Assembly (NCBI GenBank): GCA_003116995.1
Contig: BDSL01000107.1
Span: 298,561-362,560 of the forward strand
Direction: 5' to 3'
DNA length: 64,000 nucleotides
From: Yamagishiella unicocca
Taxonomy: Eukaryota; Chlorophyta; Chlorophyceae; Chlamydomonadales; Volvocaceae
A program made the translations under genes and the position numbers. Below, piece by piece: positions 12,142-24,304 of the stretch. Below the pieces are notes generated by a model. That model saw nothing but the letters and a program-made list of their open reading frames with translations. It ran no database searches and was not told the origin of the DNA. How positions within the stretch are numbered: the first letter of the stretch is position 1; every line of letters starts with the position of its first letter.

Positions 12142-13670
12142 ATGAAGTTCAACCGCAACGTTAGCTCCTCTCGGCGCAAGAGCCGCAAGGTACTACCATC
12201 GGCGGCGACGGCGCGCCAAGCTTTGCTGGGCCTATCTGGGCATGCAGCCTGCTCTAGAATAGCCAGAATCAGCGGGTCGATTAAACATATCTTGATCAGT
12301 CGCTGACCAGCATTAAGAAGCAGCGGTCGGGTTAAGTTTTGCATCTCAGCGGTGCTGCCACTTTTGCAGAGGCGTGTAATCGTCCAACGGCGTTTAGCAC
12401 GTTTAATATGGAATCCTGGATGCTTTATTGTCAGCATGGAACTGGTTCTCAGTCGGCTCTCCTGCTCCATAATTGCAGGTTCACTTCTCGGCGCCGTCCA
12501 ACGTGCGTCGGAAGCTGATGACCGCCCCGCTTTCAGCTGAGCTGAAGAACAAGTACGGGGTGAGCGTCTAACATGCCTATTAGCGCTCCGGTCATGGCCT
12601 GGCATAGTGTTCCAACTAATGTCTCTGGGCTGGCCGGTGCGCAGGTGCGCGCTGTGCCTATTCGCAAGGACGATGAGGTGCAGGTCACGCGCGGTGCCTT
12701 CAAGGTACGAATGGATACCTTTCTAGGGGCGGCTGTTTGCATTTCAGCCGCCGGACTGCTCAGCTGAAACCTTGGGGCCTTCTCGTAGGCTCGCGAGGGC
12801 AAGGTTGTGGAGGTATACCGCAAGAAGTGGGTCATCCACATCGAGCGCGTCTCCAAGGACAAGAAGAACGGTAAGCCTCGCCTAGTGGTGACTCGGCTGT
12901 GGAAATGCGCTGCCCCCGGAGCGGTTGCAGCAGCATTCGGCGTCAGCAGGAAAAACAGTGGGGGGGGAGGTCGGCGGCAGCACAGACGCCAGAATTTGTC
13001 AGCAGCCCAGATGTGTCGTGGGTATCTAACCCGGTATGTTGGCTGGTCCTGCTTGCAGGCGCCGTCGTGAATGTGGGCATTGACCCCAGCAAGGTGGTCA
13101 TCACCAAGCTCAAGGTAAGCGGGCTGCCTGTTCCGTGTGACCATTAGGGCTGGGCTGCAGCCCATCCTTGGGTTGGCTCGATAGACTCCCAAACCTCACT
13201 CAGCCATGTTGGCGTTGCTGCAATTCCTTTCTCCACGGTCAATATTCTGGGCTGAATGTTTGTGTCCATGCAGCTGGACAAGGACCGCAAGAACCTGCTG
13301 GAGCGCAAGAAGGCTGCCCGCGCCGCCGAGAAGGGCAAGGGCAAGGTACGCAGGGCCGGGACGCGTTGTATCAGCTGCGAAAACAAGCAAATTCCCGGAC
13401 GTTGTATGCAAAAGGAACAGGCCCATACATGAATCAAGATGTTGCACGGCAGCACCCACTCCGTCGGGGCAGCTGCCACGCGTGCGTGGCCCCAAATGGC
13501 ACGGGCGACACCACTCCACGGCATATCCTGTTGCATGGGCGCACAGCCACGTGCAGTAGGATAGCAATGTGCTGCATTCAAAGAGGGACTGGTTTCGCTT
13601 ATCAATCATGCCCATAAAAAATGCACCGCAGTTCACGGAGGCGGACGTTGCCATGACCAACGTGGATTAA
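12142..13670 (+). CDS. RPL26: 60S ribosomal protein L26 (uL24)
   Basis: Seven exons: 12142-12189, 12479-12559, 12645-12704, 12789-12870, 13059-13114, 13274-13345, 13632-13670, giving 145 residues, the normal length. The protein starts [16 protein letters not shown], the invariant L26 N-terminus. It continues [44 protein letters not shown] and [20 protein letters not shown] (the KOW domain), then [19 protein letters not shown] and a lysine-rich tail ending AMTNVD. It is a structural protein of the large cytosolic ribosomal subunit near the peptide exit tunnel. Every intron is GT-AG and short, with the first (289 bp) following codon 16. A TGTAA signal lies about 270 bp past the stop. The gene is complete and looks functional. 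Confidence 0.98.
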
Positions 13671-15070
13671 ACCGGCGGCCCCCGTGGCCAGCTGGCGGGC
13701 CCCGCCGCTGAACCCGCTATGTGGGCCCATGCGGCGGGCTCGGCCAAATCCACTCCAGCGCAGCATTGGCTCGTGCCCGTTCGCCGCGGTCTTACCCGGC
13801 AGTGATGACCAGCAGCCAGACCAGCAGCGGCCGGCTGTTGTGGAGCTTCTCGGGATACAGCGGCGGGCGTCAGCAAGGAAGCCATTTCTAGCTGGATAGG
13901 GGTGCAGGACAGCGTCATCTGTGCGTGGCAGCAGCCTGTAATGGTAATGGCCAAGACCGCCCCAGGCGGGAAGGGGCGGCCGGGCGGAGCCGGTCAGTCC
14001 ATGCGGCGGGCGGCAGTGCGGGTCGGCAGCCGGGGCTTGGGCGGTGCTGCCCGCGGCGAAGTGGAAGGAGCAGCTAATGATTGCGGGCGAGGAGGCTCTG
14101 CTCGGTCGGTGCTTTATTTGTGGTTCGGGACGTGGACCGCACCCTGCCGGACGCGGACGGCAAGCCAACCCGCGCGCATGCACCGACGGGAGCCTGCTGT
14201 GTAAGCAAACATCGCGCTGGAATCGGACCCTCCACGTGTCTTTAAAGCTTGGAAGTACTTTTGCTCCCTCAGCATCTGAAGCAGTTCCAGCAATTTTGTG
14301 GTTGTTCCCCAGCCGGTCCGGGTCAGACAGACATCGAAATGGCAATTGCTCGAAACCCTGGAACACGCGCGCACGGAGTTGATTGTTGTGGCCGGCGGTC
14401 TGTTGAAGGCGGCATGTATCTATGGGAATAGTATGACAAACAGCCGGGCTAGATAAATTTAGGCGCACGGCCGAATTGCACGCTTACACGGGCCCTTCCA
14501 GCCTGCATAGGGTCAAGGCCCTTTCCTGCCTTAGTTGCCTGCCTACCCATCGGTGCAGCAGACAGCTACATCTAGGGGTACTTCGAAGCTCAATCTTTCG
14601 AGAAAACGTTGACGATCGATACCGGAAAGTCGTGCGTTTCTTAGCCCTTGCCCAGGCCTCGATGCAACACCGCCGCCATCGCCAATCGCCTAATACAGTA
14701 TCTAACTGCTACGAGAGGACGAAACAGCCATACCAGGTTCCACGCTGCGATATCGCTGCATCACAAAGCAAGGGGGTCTCTCCTGATGGACAAATCCTCA
14801 GCTAAAGAACAGTAACAGCTCTTAAATAACACGGCCAGAACTACTTAGTAGCGCCCATCACTGAGCTTTGGGTCGCAAGGCTCCCATTCAGCCGAGGCGC
14901 AGGACTCACAAAACCTCAACCCCGCCACACCGAGCCGCTACCCTGAACCCGTGTAAGTAGCCTTCCAGCGCCTGCGGTTGCCTCCCTCTCCTTGCTGTAC
15001 CTGCAACTAGTCCATCTTCGCGTCGTTCCACTACAAACCCTCGCCCGCCGCATGCCCGGAGCTCGTCCCC
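13671..15070. other. Tail-to-tail intergenic interval RPL26 / tRNase Z
   Basis: This interval holds the 3' flanks of two converging genes. A minus-strand open frame (14468-13602) runs into the last RPL26 exon antisense and has no recognisable family. I treat it as non-coding. A TTACA (TGTAA on the minus strand) at 14484-14488 could serve tRNase Z but is about 580 bp from its stop. Confidence 0.4.
13937..13941 (+). terminator. TGTAA polyadenylation signal candidate for RPL26
   Basis: A TGTAA pentamer, the usual poly(A) signal of chlorophycean algae, occurs 267 bp after the RPL26 stop codon on the coding strand. The distance is typical, but the pentamer is short enough to occur by chance. Confidence 0.5.
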
Positions 15071-18000
15071 TCACTCGTCGTCCTCTGCGTCTGCCAGCTT
15101 CTCCTCCTCCAGCTGCTTGAATAGCATACCCATGGGTCGCACAAGGCGCGGCAGCCAGGGCAGGTCCGCCAGGTTAATGGCCATGAGGTCCATGGCCACG
15201 GCCACGCTAGGGTGCGGGCTGAGGTCCAGGTCCGGAAGAGTGGGATAGCGCGTGCTGAAGTGTGTCAGCACGGTGCGGTAGGCGCCGGCCTGGGGCCAGC
15301 GGAAGGGGCGGGGCGAGGGTGTAAGCGCAATGTCTGTAGTTAATCAAGGTGAGTCGCCAACACCATGGGGCGCGGCCACGGGTGTAGGCGGTTGGGCGGC
15401 CCGCATCAACGCGTGCGTGGCAACAGAAGACTCTCGCAGCTAGCGAGCCCCACGACAACGAGGACCCCCGAACATATCGCTCCTGCGTTCTGCCCGTCGG
15501 AGCTCGGCTTCTACCGCCAATCCAAAAACGTCTGCCCGCTGCCGGCTGCTGTCCCCTTGCAATCGCTCCACGTTACCAGCCAACCCTTTCACAGCGGCCA
15601 GCCGTGCGCCTCACCCTCTCGCCCACCGACACCGCCTCCGCGGTGGTGCTGTGCTTCTTGGCCCGCGCCTCGCCCACCATGCTCTCCTCGAACGTCGCCT
15701 CGTGCACCAGCAGCGTTGCGCCCCGGGCAGCAGCGATGGTCTGCAGCCGGCAGCAGCGCGGCACGGATGGCGCAACACACAAGTTACGGTGACACCAGGT
15801 CAAACCTTAAAAAATGAGGTGAACACCGGCAAGATAACTGCAAACCAGAAGCCGCCCAATTTTAGTCATGTGCGAGTGTCACAGACGTACCCTGGCTGCC
15901 TGCCCGATATGACGCACCTCTCCAGCGCGCACGCACAAGGCATTTCGGCGTTTCGAGCACTACAACAAGCCCACGCGGCCCCGCCCCCTCCGCGCGCACC
16001 TGCTCGCATGGCCGCGTGTCCGCTGAGAACACCACCTTCCAGCCGGCGGCCCCCTCCAGCCGTAGCCCGTGCGAGTCAAAGATGTGGTCCACGGGAAAGG
16101 GCGCCAGCGCCGCCAGCCCCAGCCGCGCCTTGACCTCCTCGAGCGCCTCCACCGCCACCAGCGGCGGCGGGCGGGTCGAGTCGGGGCGGGAGAGCGCGAT
16201 GTTGCGAATGAAGACGAATTGGATGGGGACCTGCGGGGGTGGGTAAGAGGTTGAGCGCAGGAGTGCGGAAGGGCTGCGGAAGGAACTGACAACTAAACTG
16301 CACGTTTCAACCGGCGGTAATCCCGGCGCCCCTTCTCCCCATCGACGCCCATATCCGTTCTACTCCCCGCCCCAATCCGCCTCCTCTCCCTCCACCCCCT
16401 CCCCCCTCTCCAGCATGCGCCCACATCCTCGCTGTCCGCCGACCATCCGCCCACTGTCCTGTCATTTTCGTGTCACCGGTTTTCACCCCCCGCCCCCCTC
16501 CACCTCACCGCTGCGCTGTACCGCAGCAGGATGTCGAACAGCTTGCCGGGCCCCACCACCAGCAGCGGCGGCGCCCCCCGCCGCGCGCGCCACTCCAGCA
16601 GCCGGTAGAGCCCTCCGTGGTGGTCCGCATGCATGTGGCTCACCCACACCACCCCCAGATCCAGCAGACGCCGCTCCGCCTCCGCCGAGCCGTAGCGCCG
16701 CTTGAGCTGCCCCATGGCGTCCTCTCCGCAGTCCACCAGCAGGCCGCCCTTGTCGTACAGGTCCACGTAGCAGCCGGACACGTTGCGGTACTTGGACGGC
16801 TGCGAGCTGGCGGTCCCGAGGAAGGTGAGCTCGGCCATGCGCCTGATGGGGAGGAGGAGTTTGGGAGGCGGTGTTGTGTTGGTGTTGGTGTTGGTATTGG
16901 TGTTGAATTTGGTGGGGGAGGGAGTCGGCAGGCAGGCAGGCGTTTGGATGTTGGTGGAGGAGATGCATGGGTCATGTGGAGTGGCGGGTTGCATCACGGG
17001 GACAGGAACGGGATGTACCGCTATCTTCGGCGTCTGTGTGTCGCCCTCGCCTAGCCGAGAAGTGATATGCAACATAGTGCTGGCGTCACAGCCATTCAGG
17101 TACAGACTACCGCAAGAGGATCCCAACCGGCAACGCCACGTAGCTCACCTGTCCCCGCCGGCCAGGGCCGCGGGAATCTCATCCACCGCCGCGCGCGCCC
17201 CGGCTTCCATGTCCACGTCTCCCGCCTCTCCTGCGGTCTCCGCCGCCGCCGCCTCGTGCACCCCCGCCGCCGCCTCGTGCACCTCAGCGGCCGCCGCCAG
17301 CACCTCCGCGCACGCCAGGTTGGCGCGCATGTCCTCCATTACCTTGGACGAGCTGTCGTACCTGAACACGTCACTGTACTCCAGGCCCTGCCGCGCCGGC
17401 GGCATGAGGTTCACCCGAACCGCGCTCATTGCCGTCACGACCGGGTCCATGGGCAGCACTGGCGGCTGCTGCTGCAACACCACCGCCGGCCCGCCACTGC
17501 CGCCGCCTGGCAGTGCGGGTGCAGTGGCTGCAGCACTTGCAGCGCGGGGAGGGGCACCGCCGCCGCCGCCTTTCCGTCCCTTGCCATTGCCGGCTGGTGT
17601 CTCCTTGGCCGGCGCCTCGTCTGTCGGTGTCTCCTTAGCTGCTGCCTCGTTTGTCGGCGCCTCGCTTGTCGATGCCTCAATCTCCGGGACATCCTTTGCC
17701 GCGGCCTGCTTGGCCGGGGCCCCCTCCACTTCTGCCGCCGCTCCTCCGTTGCTGCTGCCTGCTCTGAGTCCGGGTGCGGCAGGTGCAGCAGCAGCAGCAG
17801 CGGGGGCCGGGGCACCGCCGCCACCTCCACCTCCGCCGTCGCCGCCGCCGCCGCCTTTCCCTCCCTTACCCTTACCCTTGCCCGCCGCGGCCTGTTTCGT
17901 TGCGGCCTCCTTTGCAGCCGTCTCCCTCGCAGCCGCCGCCATTGCTTCCGCCGCCGCCTCCAGCTCCGCGTCCGGAAGAGAAGGGGGCGCCACCGCGTTC

Positions 18001-21000
18001 CCAAGCGCGAAGATCGGGAAGCAGGTGGGGCTCAGGCAGTGCAGCTTCGACTGAAAGACGGTGGCGCGCGGGATGCTGCTGGGCTGGTGTGCCCCCGAGG
18101 TCACCAGCACATGCCGCCACGCGGGGCCCAGCTGCGCCTGCCAGGCCGCCATGCCGTCGTGGTCAGCCACGACGGCGGGCGAGGCCATGTGTACGGCAAT
18201 ACACACGCGGTCGACTGCATCGCCGGCGCCGTCTCCGCCTCTAGATGCGGCTTCAGTCTGGGTGCGGGAAAGGCCGGGCCGGGTGGGTGATGGGCTTTGG
18301 TTGCGCGGTTTTGGGGGCCGAAGGGTAACCGAAATACCGGTAGCGTACGGATAGGGGCGTGCCCTCATCTCATGAGGCGGTGCCGGCCGGAGCATTCGTA
18401 CTTACGGCGGCCTCCGCACCCCAGACCGCCAGGCAGTGAATGCGCACGAGGCCCCAGCTTCCCCCCTCTCACACCCCGTCTCACCACACGAGCCCCCAGC
18501 CTCCCCCCTCTCACACCCCGTCTCACCACATAGCGGCGCACCGTCTCGTCCGCCGCCACCGCCGCCAGGTAGTCCGGGTGCGGCGTGTCCAGCAGCAGCA
18601 GCGAGGGGCCGGGCACCGCGGGCTCCATCACCTCGCTGGGCGTCACCACGCGGCCGGACGCGGTGGTGACGGAGTTGCCTCGCTGCAGCTCACCAAACAT
18701 CTGCGTGCGGTTGGCAGCGCGCGGAGGATGTGAGGGTAACGCGGCGAAGGGCAAGGCGCAATGCGACGGGATGCGGTTGGACCCTGGGGAGTTGCCATGC
18801 CGTATGAAATGTGGATACGGGCAACAGCGCTAGTGGAGCTTTATCATGCAGCAGCTCTGAAGCGGATGGCCACACGGCGAATGAGGGAGGGTGGACAGGA
18901 GAAACATATGCGTTTCGGACGGCGTGGATTGGATTGGTGGCCATGGGTAGTAATAGTAACGGCGAGAGGGCACGCCGGCTTTTGGGGGCCCCTGACAGTG
19001 GCATCTCGAACTCAACCGTCACAAGCCCCAGCCCAAAATCTCGGTCCAGGCAGGAAGGTCAGAGCAAGCACTCACCGGCCCCGACTGCACGCCCAGCTCC
19101 AAGGCCTTCGCCGGCATGAACTTGCCGGGGCGCCCGGCCAGTTGCACCGCGTAGACCACCAGGTCGGGGTGGGACAGACCCGCGGGTCGCTGCCGCCCTT
19201 GCGCACCCTGCATGCAGCGAGCCAAGCGCGATGGATGCGAGGACGGTCGCGCAAGATGGCAGCATCTTGGGCCGCCGAGGGCTTCAACCTGCTGCTGCTG
19301 CTACTGCCACCGCGCATATCCCCTCCCCCAAGGCAAGACGCAAAGCCCACCCCGCCCAGCGGGACGCACCTCCTCGCCCTGCTCCTCCCGCTGTAGATTC
19401 CCAGCCGGCTGTTCTAGTTCGGTCCGCTGCCGCTTGGCCCGGGGGCTGCTGCCGCCTTCGCTGCCGCCGCTTCGTGCCGGCGAGCCCGGCTGCTTGTGGC
19501 CGTTCGCCGCCGGCGAGCCGCGGCCCTCGCCCCCGCCCTTCATCCGCACCAGGATGGGGGTGATGCTCACCACGTCCGTCTTGACGACGGGGCCTGACGT
19601 GGTGTGGTCTGAGGGTCCCATCGATGGGACGGGGACGGGAGAGGCAAGGAACAGTGGCGTTCAGGGAAGGGTCCGGCGCGTCCCAGCCGCCTTCACGCAC
19701 TGCTCTTACCCCCCGAGGCCATCCCCCATTATCACCCATCATCTCCACACACGCAAAGCGCACACAGTAACCCAGGGGCTGTGCGCCAAGACCCTCGTAC
19801 GGATCCCCCTCCTCCCCGCCCCACACCCTGACACCTCAGTATACGGCCCTCTTAGCTTGTACCTGACCCCCGTAACCCCTCTCATGCGCCGTGACACCTC
19901 ACTCACCAATCTCCTCCACCGCCACGGTATTCTCCTGGTTGATGTAGCCGCGGAAGGCTGACACGTAGCTGGCCAGACCGGGGGGGCCTGCAGGGGGCCG
20001 GGGGGCAGTGCGAGCGAGCCGTAGTGAGGCTCAGCCACGGTTCTACAGGGACAAGTCCCCGGGTGCGCACGTGTTACAAGAATGTGTACGACTGCCGAGG
20101 GGGTCCATGAAGCCTTAGGGCGCGGCCCCTGGTACTCGCCCAGGAGGATCCCGCTGCTTTTTTGACAGACGGGGGGGGCCTGCAGCCAGTTTTTTGCGCC
20201 CTTGGGCCGCCTATCCGGAGCCAGCCAGCCAGCCACTCACCCTTGACGGTGCAAGCCGCCTGCTTGTCCAGGAGGCCCCCTGCGTCTGCCGGCGTAACGG
20301 ACAACGCCATGCCTGGAGTGGGTTCATGGATGGGGGAACAAAATTGCTGGATCGGGGGATGAAGGGTAAGGCTGTGTGAGGGTGGGCGAGTCTGCTTTCT
20401 TGCTTCGCCTTGCTTGGGCGATTTGGTTGCTTGCCCCTATGGCAGACCAGTAACAGATACGGGGCTGGTTCACAGAGCACTGTTAGGTATCGCCCTGGGA
20501 AGCCATCTACATGTGGCAATCGTAACCGTGTTACCCCACCAAAGTGTAGTGAACGGAGGAAGCGTTTTTGAGGAGCAATCAGATTATCCCAGCGGCTCTT
20601 GTTCATGTACCTAGGATGCATGCAGCTTCTCGTTCTTATCTCCGGGGTGGAGGGGCTAACCGAGTGAAACGGCGAACCCACAAAGGAAGAAAGGGGGCCG
20701 GGAGGTGTTGGCCCGCCCCGATCGTCTGATGGTCGCCGACCTACCTGGGAGGCCACCCAGTGTCTCCGTGCTGATGCGCGTGATGAAGTAAGAGCTCACC
20801 TGCGCAGCAGGAGATACCGCGACGGTTTGCATATGCCTGCACCGCGCCGCCGCGTCGCTAGTCCTGGACGCGTACGCAGTGCTCACCGCCTTGATTTTCA
20901 GCCGGTGTTCCCTAAATAACCGTTGGATTCCCTCGCCAGCGTTAAACAAGTATCGCTCCCTGTTAAAGACGAGCATAACCGATGGGCTGGTATGGTCGAT

Positions 21001-21349
21001 GTCGAGCGCCAGTACCTGCCAGTATCCATCAAGGTTCGCCGAAGAATTATTAATGGAATTACAGGACATCTAAGGCACTAAGGTTTGCACTACGCACCTG
21101 AAGGTATGACGTATAGTGTTGCATGCCGCCGACAGGCCGCTCTGTGCGCGGTTGCATCTGCCTTTGCTGCTGCTGCTGCTTTTGTTTCGTCTTCATATCC
21201 TGCTTGGATTGGGGCTGCGAGTCTGTATGCGCCTGCCTTTTCCCCATGGTCCGTGCGGCGACAACTCGCAGCGCAGGTGGCAGCGCAGGTCTACACGAGC
21301 GCACAAGCAGGCAGCGAGGTACAAGCATACGTGTATTATATATTATCAT
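15071..21349 (-). CDS. TRZ: Long-form tRNase Z (ELAC2 type), probably organelle-targeted
   Basis: Thirteen exons: 21349-21098, 21015-20887, 20799-20745, 20312-20241, 19987-19907, 19593-19370, 19207-19076, 18700-18527, 18257-17149, 16842-16509, 16230-16000, 15740-15615, 15289-15071. Phases agree; about 1045 residues. The enzyme removes 3' trailers from precursor tRNA. The N-terminal non-catalytic half shows FNAGEGIQRLFREHRLK, FITRISTETLGGLPG and YINQENTVAVEE. The C-terminal half shows AELTFLGTASSQPSKYRNVS, the metal-binding SHMHADHHGG at about residue 811, FDSHGLRLEG, FSADTRPCEQ, LLVHEATFEE, KKHSTTAEA and LTHFSTRYP, so the catalytic set looks intact. Exon 1 begins with an Arg/Ala/Leu-rich stretch resembling a transit peptide, then a second in-frame Met (MGKRQAH) and a Gln run. 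Exon 9 carries an Ala/Gly/Pro-rich insert of about 180 residues between the halves. Confidence 0.95.
16871..16912. repeat. (TTGGTG)n microsatellite in tRNase Z intron 9
   Basis: Repeated GTTGGT/GTTGGTATT hexamers lie in the intron between exons 9 and 10 of tRNase Z, just upstream (in transcript sense) of the 3' splice site. This is simple-sequence DNA with no coding role. Confidence 0.75.
17455..17993 (-). repeat. Low-complexity Ala/Gly/Pro-rich coding insert in tRNase Z
   Basis: Within exon 9 of tRNase Z, about 180 codons are almost only Ala, Gly, Pro, Lys, Glu and Thr. Near-repeats such as EAPTNEAAAKETPTDEAPAK and a run of Gly interrupted by Asp are present. The stretch sits between the two metallo-beta-lactamase-like halves, at the flexible linker of the family. 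It is unlikely to affect the active site. Confidence 0.75.
18440..18533. repeat. 42-bp tandem duplication covering a splice donor
   Basis: Two adjacent copies of CCCCCCTCTCACACCCCGTC followed by TCACCACA (plus strand) lie at about 18461-18486 and 18505-18530. On the minus strand each copy contains a GTG|GTGAGA context. The exon-proximal copy is the donor of tRNase Z exon 8 (exon ends 18527). The second copy, about 44 bp into the intron, is a decoy donor. Confidence 0.7.
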
Positions 21350-21653
21350 GTATGCCTTCTCCCCCGAACCGAGCGCGACCTGAAACTACCTCATTCGGTA
21401 ATTGCACGGCACGTCAACTACCGCCAGGCCACGCAAGCACACGCAGTAGACCGGGATCTTGGTATTTTTACAGTAGCCTAATTGTATTATCGTTTCACCC
21501 AGCGGCTAGCCGACGAGTGCCTTCCTAGACGAGGCGGTAAGCGTTCAGGCTTGCGTGATGTGTAAATGGGTACGTGTTGAGCTGCGTGCAGTGCCGGCAC
21601 ATGCAATCCTCAGAACGGACACCAGGTATTATCCTCATAATGGAACCATGCAG

Positions 21654-21658
21654 TTACA
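21654..21658 (-). terminator. TGTAA polyadenylation signal candidate for R3H gene
   Basis: TGTAA on the minus strand lies 339 bp beyond the stop codon of the R3H gene, a typical distance for chlorophycean 3' ends. Support rests only on motif and position. Confidence 0.45.
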
Positions 21659-21996
21659 ACATGCAGCAGGCGCACAGAAAAGGTGCGGGACCTGGCACGA
21701 CTCCGCACAGGGGCACGGCCGCATGCGCGGTCCATCAGTGCACACGGCATCACAACTTGCGCTCCGCGAGCAACGATAGCAGGCGCTCGCCATCTTCCAC
21801 TCATCGAGTCACTCCAAAGTGTATAGGGCTCTCTCAGGGCGAGCCTCATTGCGGCTACCACCGTCTGTTACCGGACCAAGCTCGCAACCCCAACAACACC
21901 GCACCGCTCGTGCGCCGCTGCTCGGATTCTCAACAGCTCAAATAACCAGCGGCGCATCCTTCCCACCTCACTCAATCCCAGCCACGCCCAGCCCCG

Positions 21997-24304
21997 CTAC
22001 CGCTGGCCGCCGGTGCTTCCGTCCGCCGCATGCTGCCACTGGTGGTGATGATGGTGTCCGTCCGCCGCCATGGTGCCGTGGATGTGCACGTGCACGTACC
22101 GCCGCAGCGCCTCCTCATTCAGCCCCGTCTGACCCACCTCCGCCATGGCCAGCAGCACGTCTGTACACGTAATGTCATGCTCCACAGGGACCTCATCGCG
22201 ACCTCCGCCGCCGCCGCCCCCACCAGCCCCGCCCCGTCGGGACCCCGCACCGCCCTCCGCGCCCTCCGCATCAGCCGAACCCGCCCGACCCGCATGCCGC
22301 GTCTGCGGGCTGGCGCCCGAGGGGGCCCTGCCGCTCACCCGCCGCCCTGGGCTGGGGCTGGGGTTGGGGCTCTGGCCGGTACCGGTTCCACCCTGCCCCG
22401 AAGCCCCTGGACCCGCCGGCGCCAGCGCTACACTGCCTCGCGCCGGGCTGGCCCCGACCGCCGACCCACGGGCCGGGCTGGGTCCCGTGGAGGACCCGCG
22501 GGCCGGGCTGGGTCCCGTGGACGACTGGCCACCGCGTCGTCCGGGAAATGGGCTGGGGTTAGGGCTGGCGCCTGCCGAGGAGCCGGGGCAGTGGGCGGGG
22601 GCGCTGACGCCGAGTCCCAGCGAGATGTCGTACTGGCCCGCTGGGCCGCTGCCGGGGTTGTGCGGTTTGGTTCGGCGGTAGACCGCCACGTGGGTGGCTC
22701 CGCTGCCGTCCACTCGCGACGTGGACAGCAGCCCGTAGAACTCCGCCAGCCCGTGCACCAGCAGGCGGGCGAAGCCGTCTTCCAGGGGCAGCAGCAGCTG
22801 CTCGCTGGTTGGAGCCTGGGGGGGAGTAGGAGAGAAGGAAAAGGGGCGAGTTAAGTGGCAGATAAGGCGCCGCGGGGGGCTGCCGAGGCGTGTGTTCATT
22901 TGCTTCGAGTCGTGGGTGGTCTGCGTAATAGATAGCCGCACGTTTCGGTGGGCGCGATCGACTCCTGACACGTCAACCTAACGCAAGGTACCCAGCCCAT
23001 GCGCGTGCACCCCTCTCATCCCAAACCCCCCATCCGCCGGAAGTTCGCCCTCTATTCAGCCTCCCCCAAACCTGTTTACCCCTCTGTCACCCACCTGCTC
23101 GAAGAACTCCAGGATCTGCAGCTCCAGCTGCATCACGCTGGAGGGGTTGGCCCGCTTGAGCGCCGCTCGCGCCTTCTTGCCCACCGCCGCCCAGCGCTGC
23201 AGCGCCAGGCCCGCCTGGGTCAGCGGCCGCTGCCGCAGCGGGGCGGACTCCCGCTGATGGGCGGCCCATTTCTGCACAAGGGCCGAAAACAACGACGATG
23301 GCAGCGGTCGTCAGAACAAGCCAGCTCAGCCGAGGCTTTTCCTCACCCTTCGGGCTGCTAGACTCCTCGTCCCCGCTTCCTTTACCCAGTAAACACACAC
23401 GTGGGCACACCTGCAGCACCCGTGCCTCCTTTTCTGGGTCGATGCTCCGGAAGTTGTCCCACAATGCCGCGTTGCCGGGGGCCATCGCCTGCGCCAAGGC
23501 GCTGGGAGTGGCGACGCCGAAGGGCGCCGGCTTGAACTGCGCTTCCATGTCCGCAGCGCTGAGGGGCCCGGCCAGGTCTCGGAGCGTCTTGTCGTTCAGC
23601 CAGCGGCGGCGCCGCCGTACGCCTGGGGTTTCCCACGTCGCATTGCGGACGAGATGCGGTGAGGTTGGCACGTGTGCACGATGCGGCGGCAGTGGTAGCA
23701 ACCATGCCGCAACACACCACTTTCTCCCTTTCTCCTCACGTCTGTGTCTGTCCTGAGTTAGTCCACTCATCGGGCGCATCAATACCAACGTAGCGATACC
23801 ACTGCAGGTGCCACAGGTGTTGTCACTGAGACACACGGTCTGAGACAGCCAAGGACACGCCGCTATAGCGCATTTGGGTCTGGCATTTGGGTCTGGCGTA
23901 AATCATTGCTTTTCACCCCAAAACCGTGTTGCGTACCATGAGGGTTATATATGGAATGCATGCAGGGCCGGGGGAACAGCGTCTGTGACGTCCGGGATCA
24001 TGCACGTCAACGCGCCGGCAGCCTCTGTCCAACTGCCTGGCGGCCAGGACAGTAACGTTGCCTCGCGCAATGCCGCGCGCCACGCGGCACAACCCTAATC
24101 ACCTGCATTCTCCATCGCCTTCAGCTCCGCCAACTCCAAATCGGACATGGTTGATCCGCGCTGGCGGACCAGCTGGGCGAACTGCAGGTCCTTGCCGCGC
24201 AGCTCTGCCTTCCGCCGCCTAAGCTGCTCGCGGTCACGCTCCTGTGCTAGATAGTGTGTCAAGCTGCGCCCGTCAGGCATGATGTAGGGGGCATGGGCTG
24301 CCAT
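21997..24304 (-). CDS. R3H-domain protein with R3H-associated N-terminal region
   Basis: Four exons: 24304-24103, 23622-23411, 23271-23095, 22815-21997, giving 469 residues. The start MAAHAPYIMPDGRSLTHYLA is followed by a charged helical stretch (QERDREQLRRRKAELRGKD). Exon 2 begins GVRRRRRWLNDKTLRDLAG, like the R3H-associated N-terminal region. Exon 3 is helical (LKRANPSSVMQLELQILEFF). Exon 4 holds the R3H core LEDGFARLLVHGLAEFYGL, with the Arg-x3-His spacing (ARLLVH), then THVAVYR. R3H domains bind single-stranded nucleic acid, so a role in RNA or DNA handling is likely, but no specific function can be given. The C-terminal half is disordered, with a repeated STGPSPARGS unit (two copies, about 22465-22530), Gly and His runs, and a conserved-looking helix (GLNEEALRRYVHVHIHG). 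It shares a short divergent promoter with the TPK gene. Confidence 0.86.

Noticed and set aside
13602..14468. Minus-strand frame of 288 codons beyond RPL26
   Set aside because: It overlaps the last RPL26 exon antisense, has no recognisable domain, and its composition fits random GC-rich DNA.
16783..18290. Long plus-strand open frames (more than 400 codons) antisense to tRNase Z
   Set aside because: They are shadows of the GC-rich, low-complexity minus-strand exon 9. Their translations are Ser/Ala/Pro/Arg-rich with no family signature, while the minus strand shows clear tRNase Z motifs.
22030..22854. Plus-strand frame of 274 codons over the R3H gene
   Set aside because: It is antisense to exon 4 of the R3H gene and Arg/Gly/Pro-rich only. 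The minus-strand reading has the R3H core.
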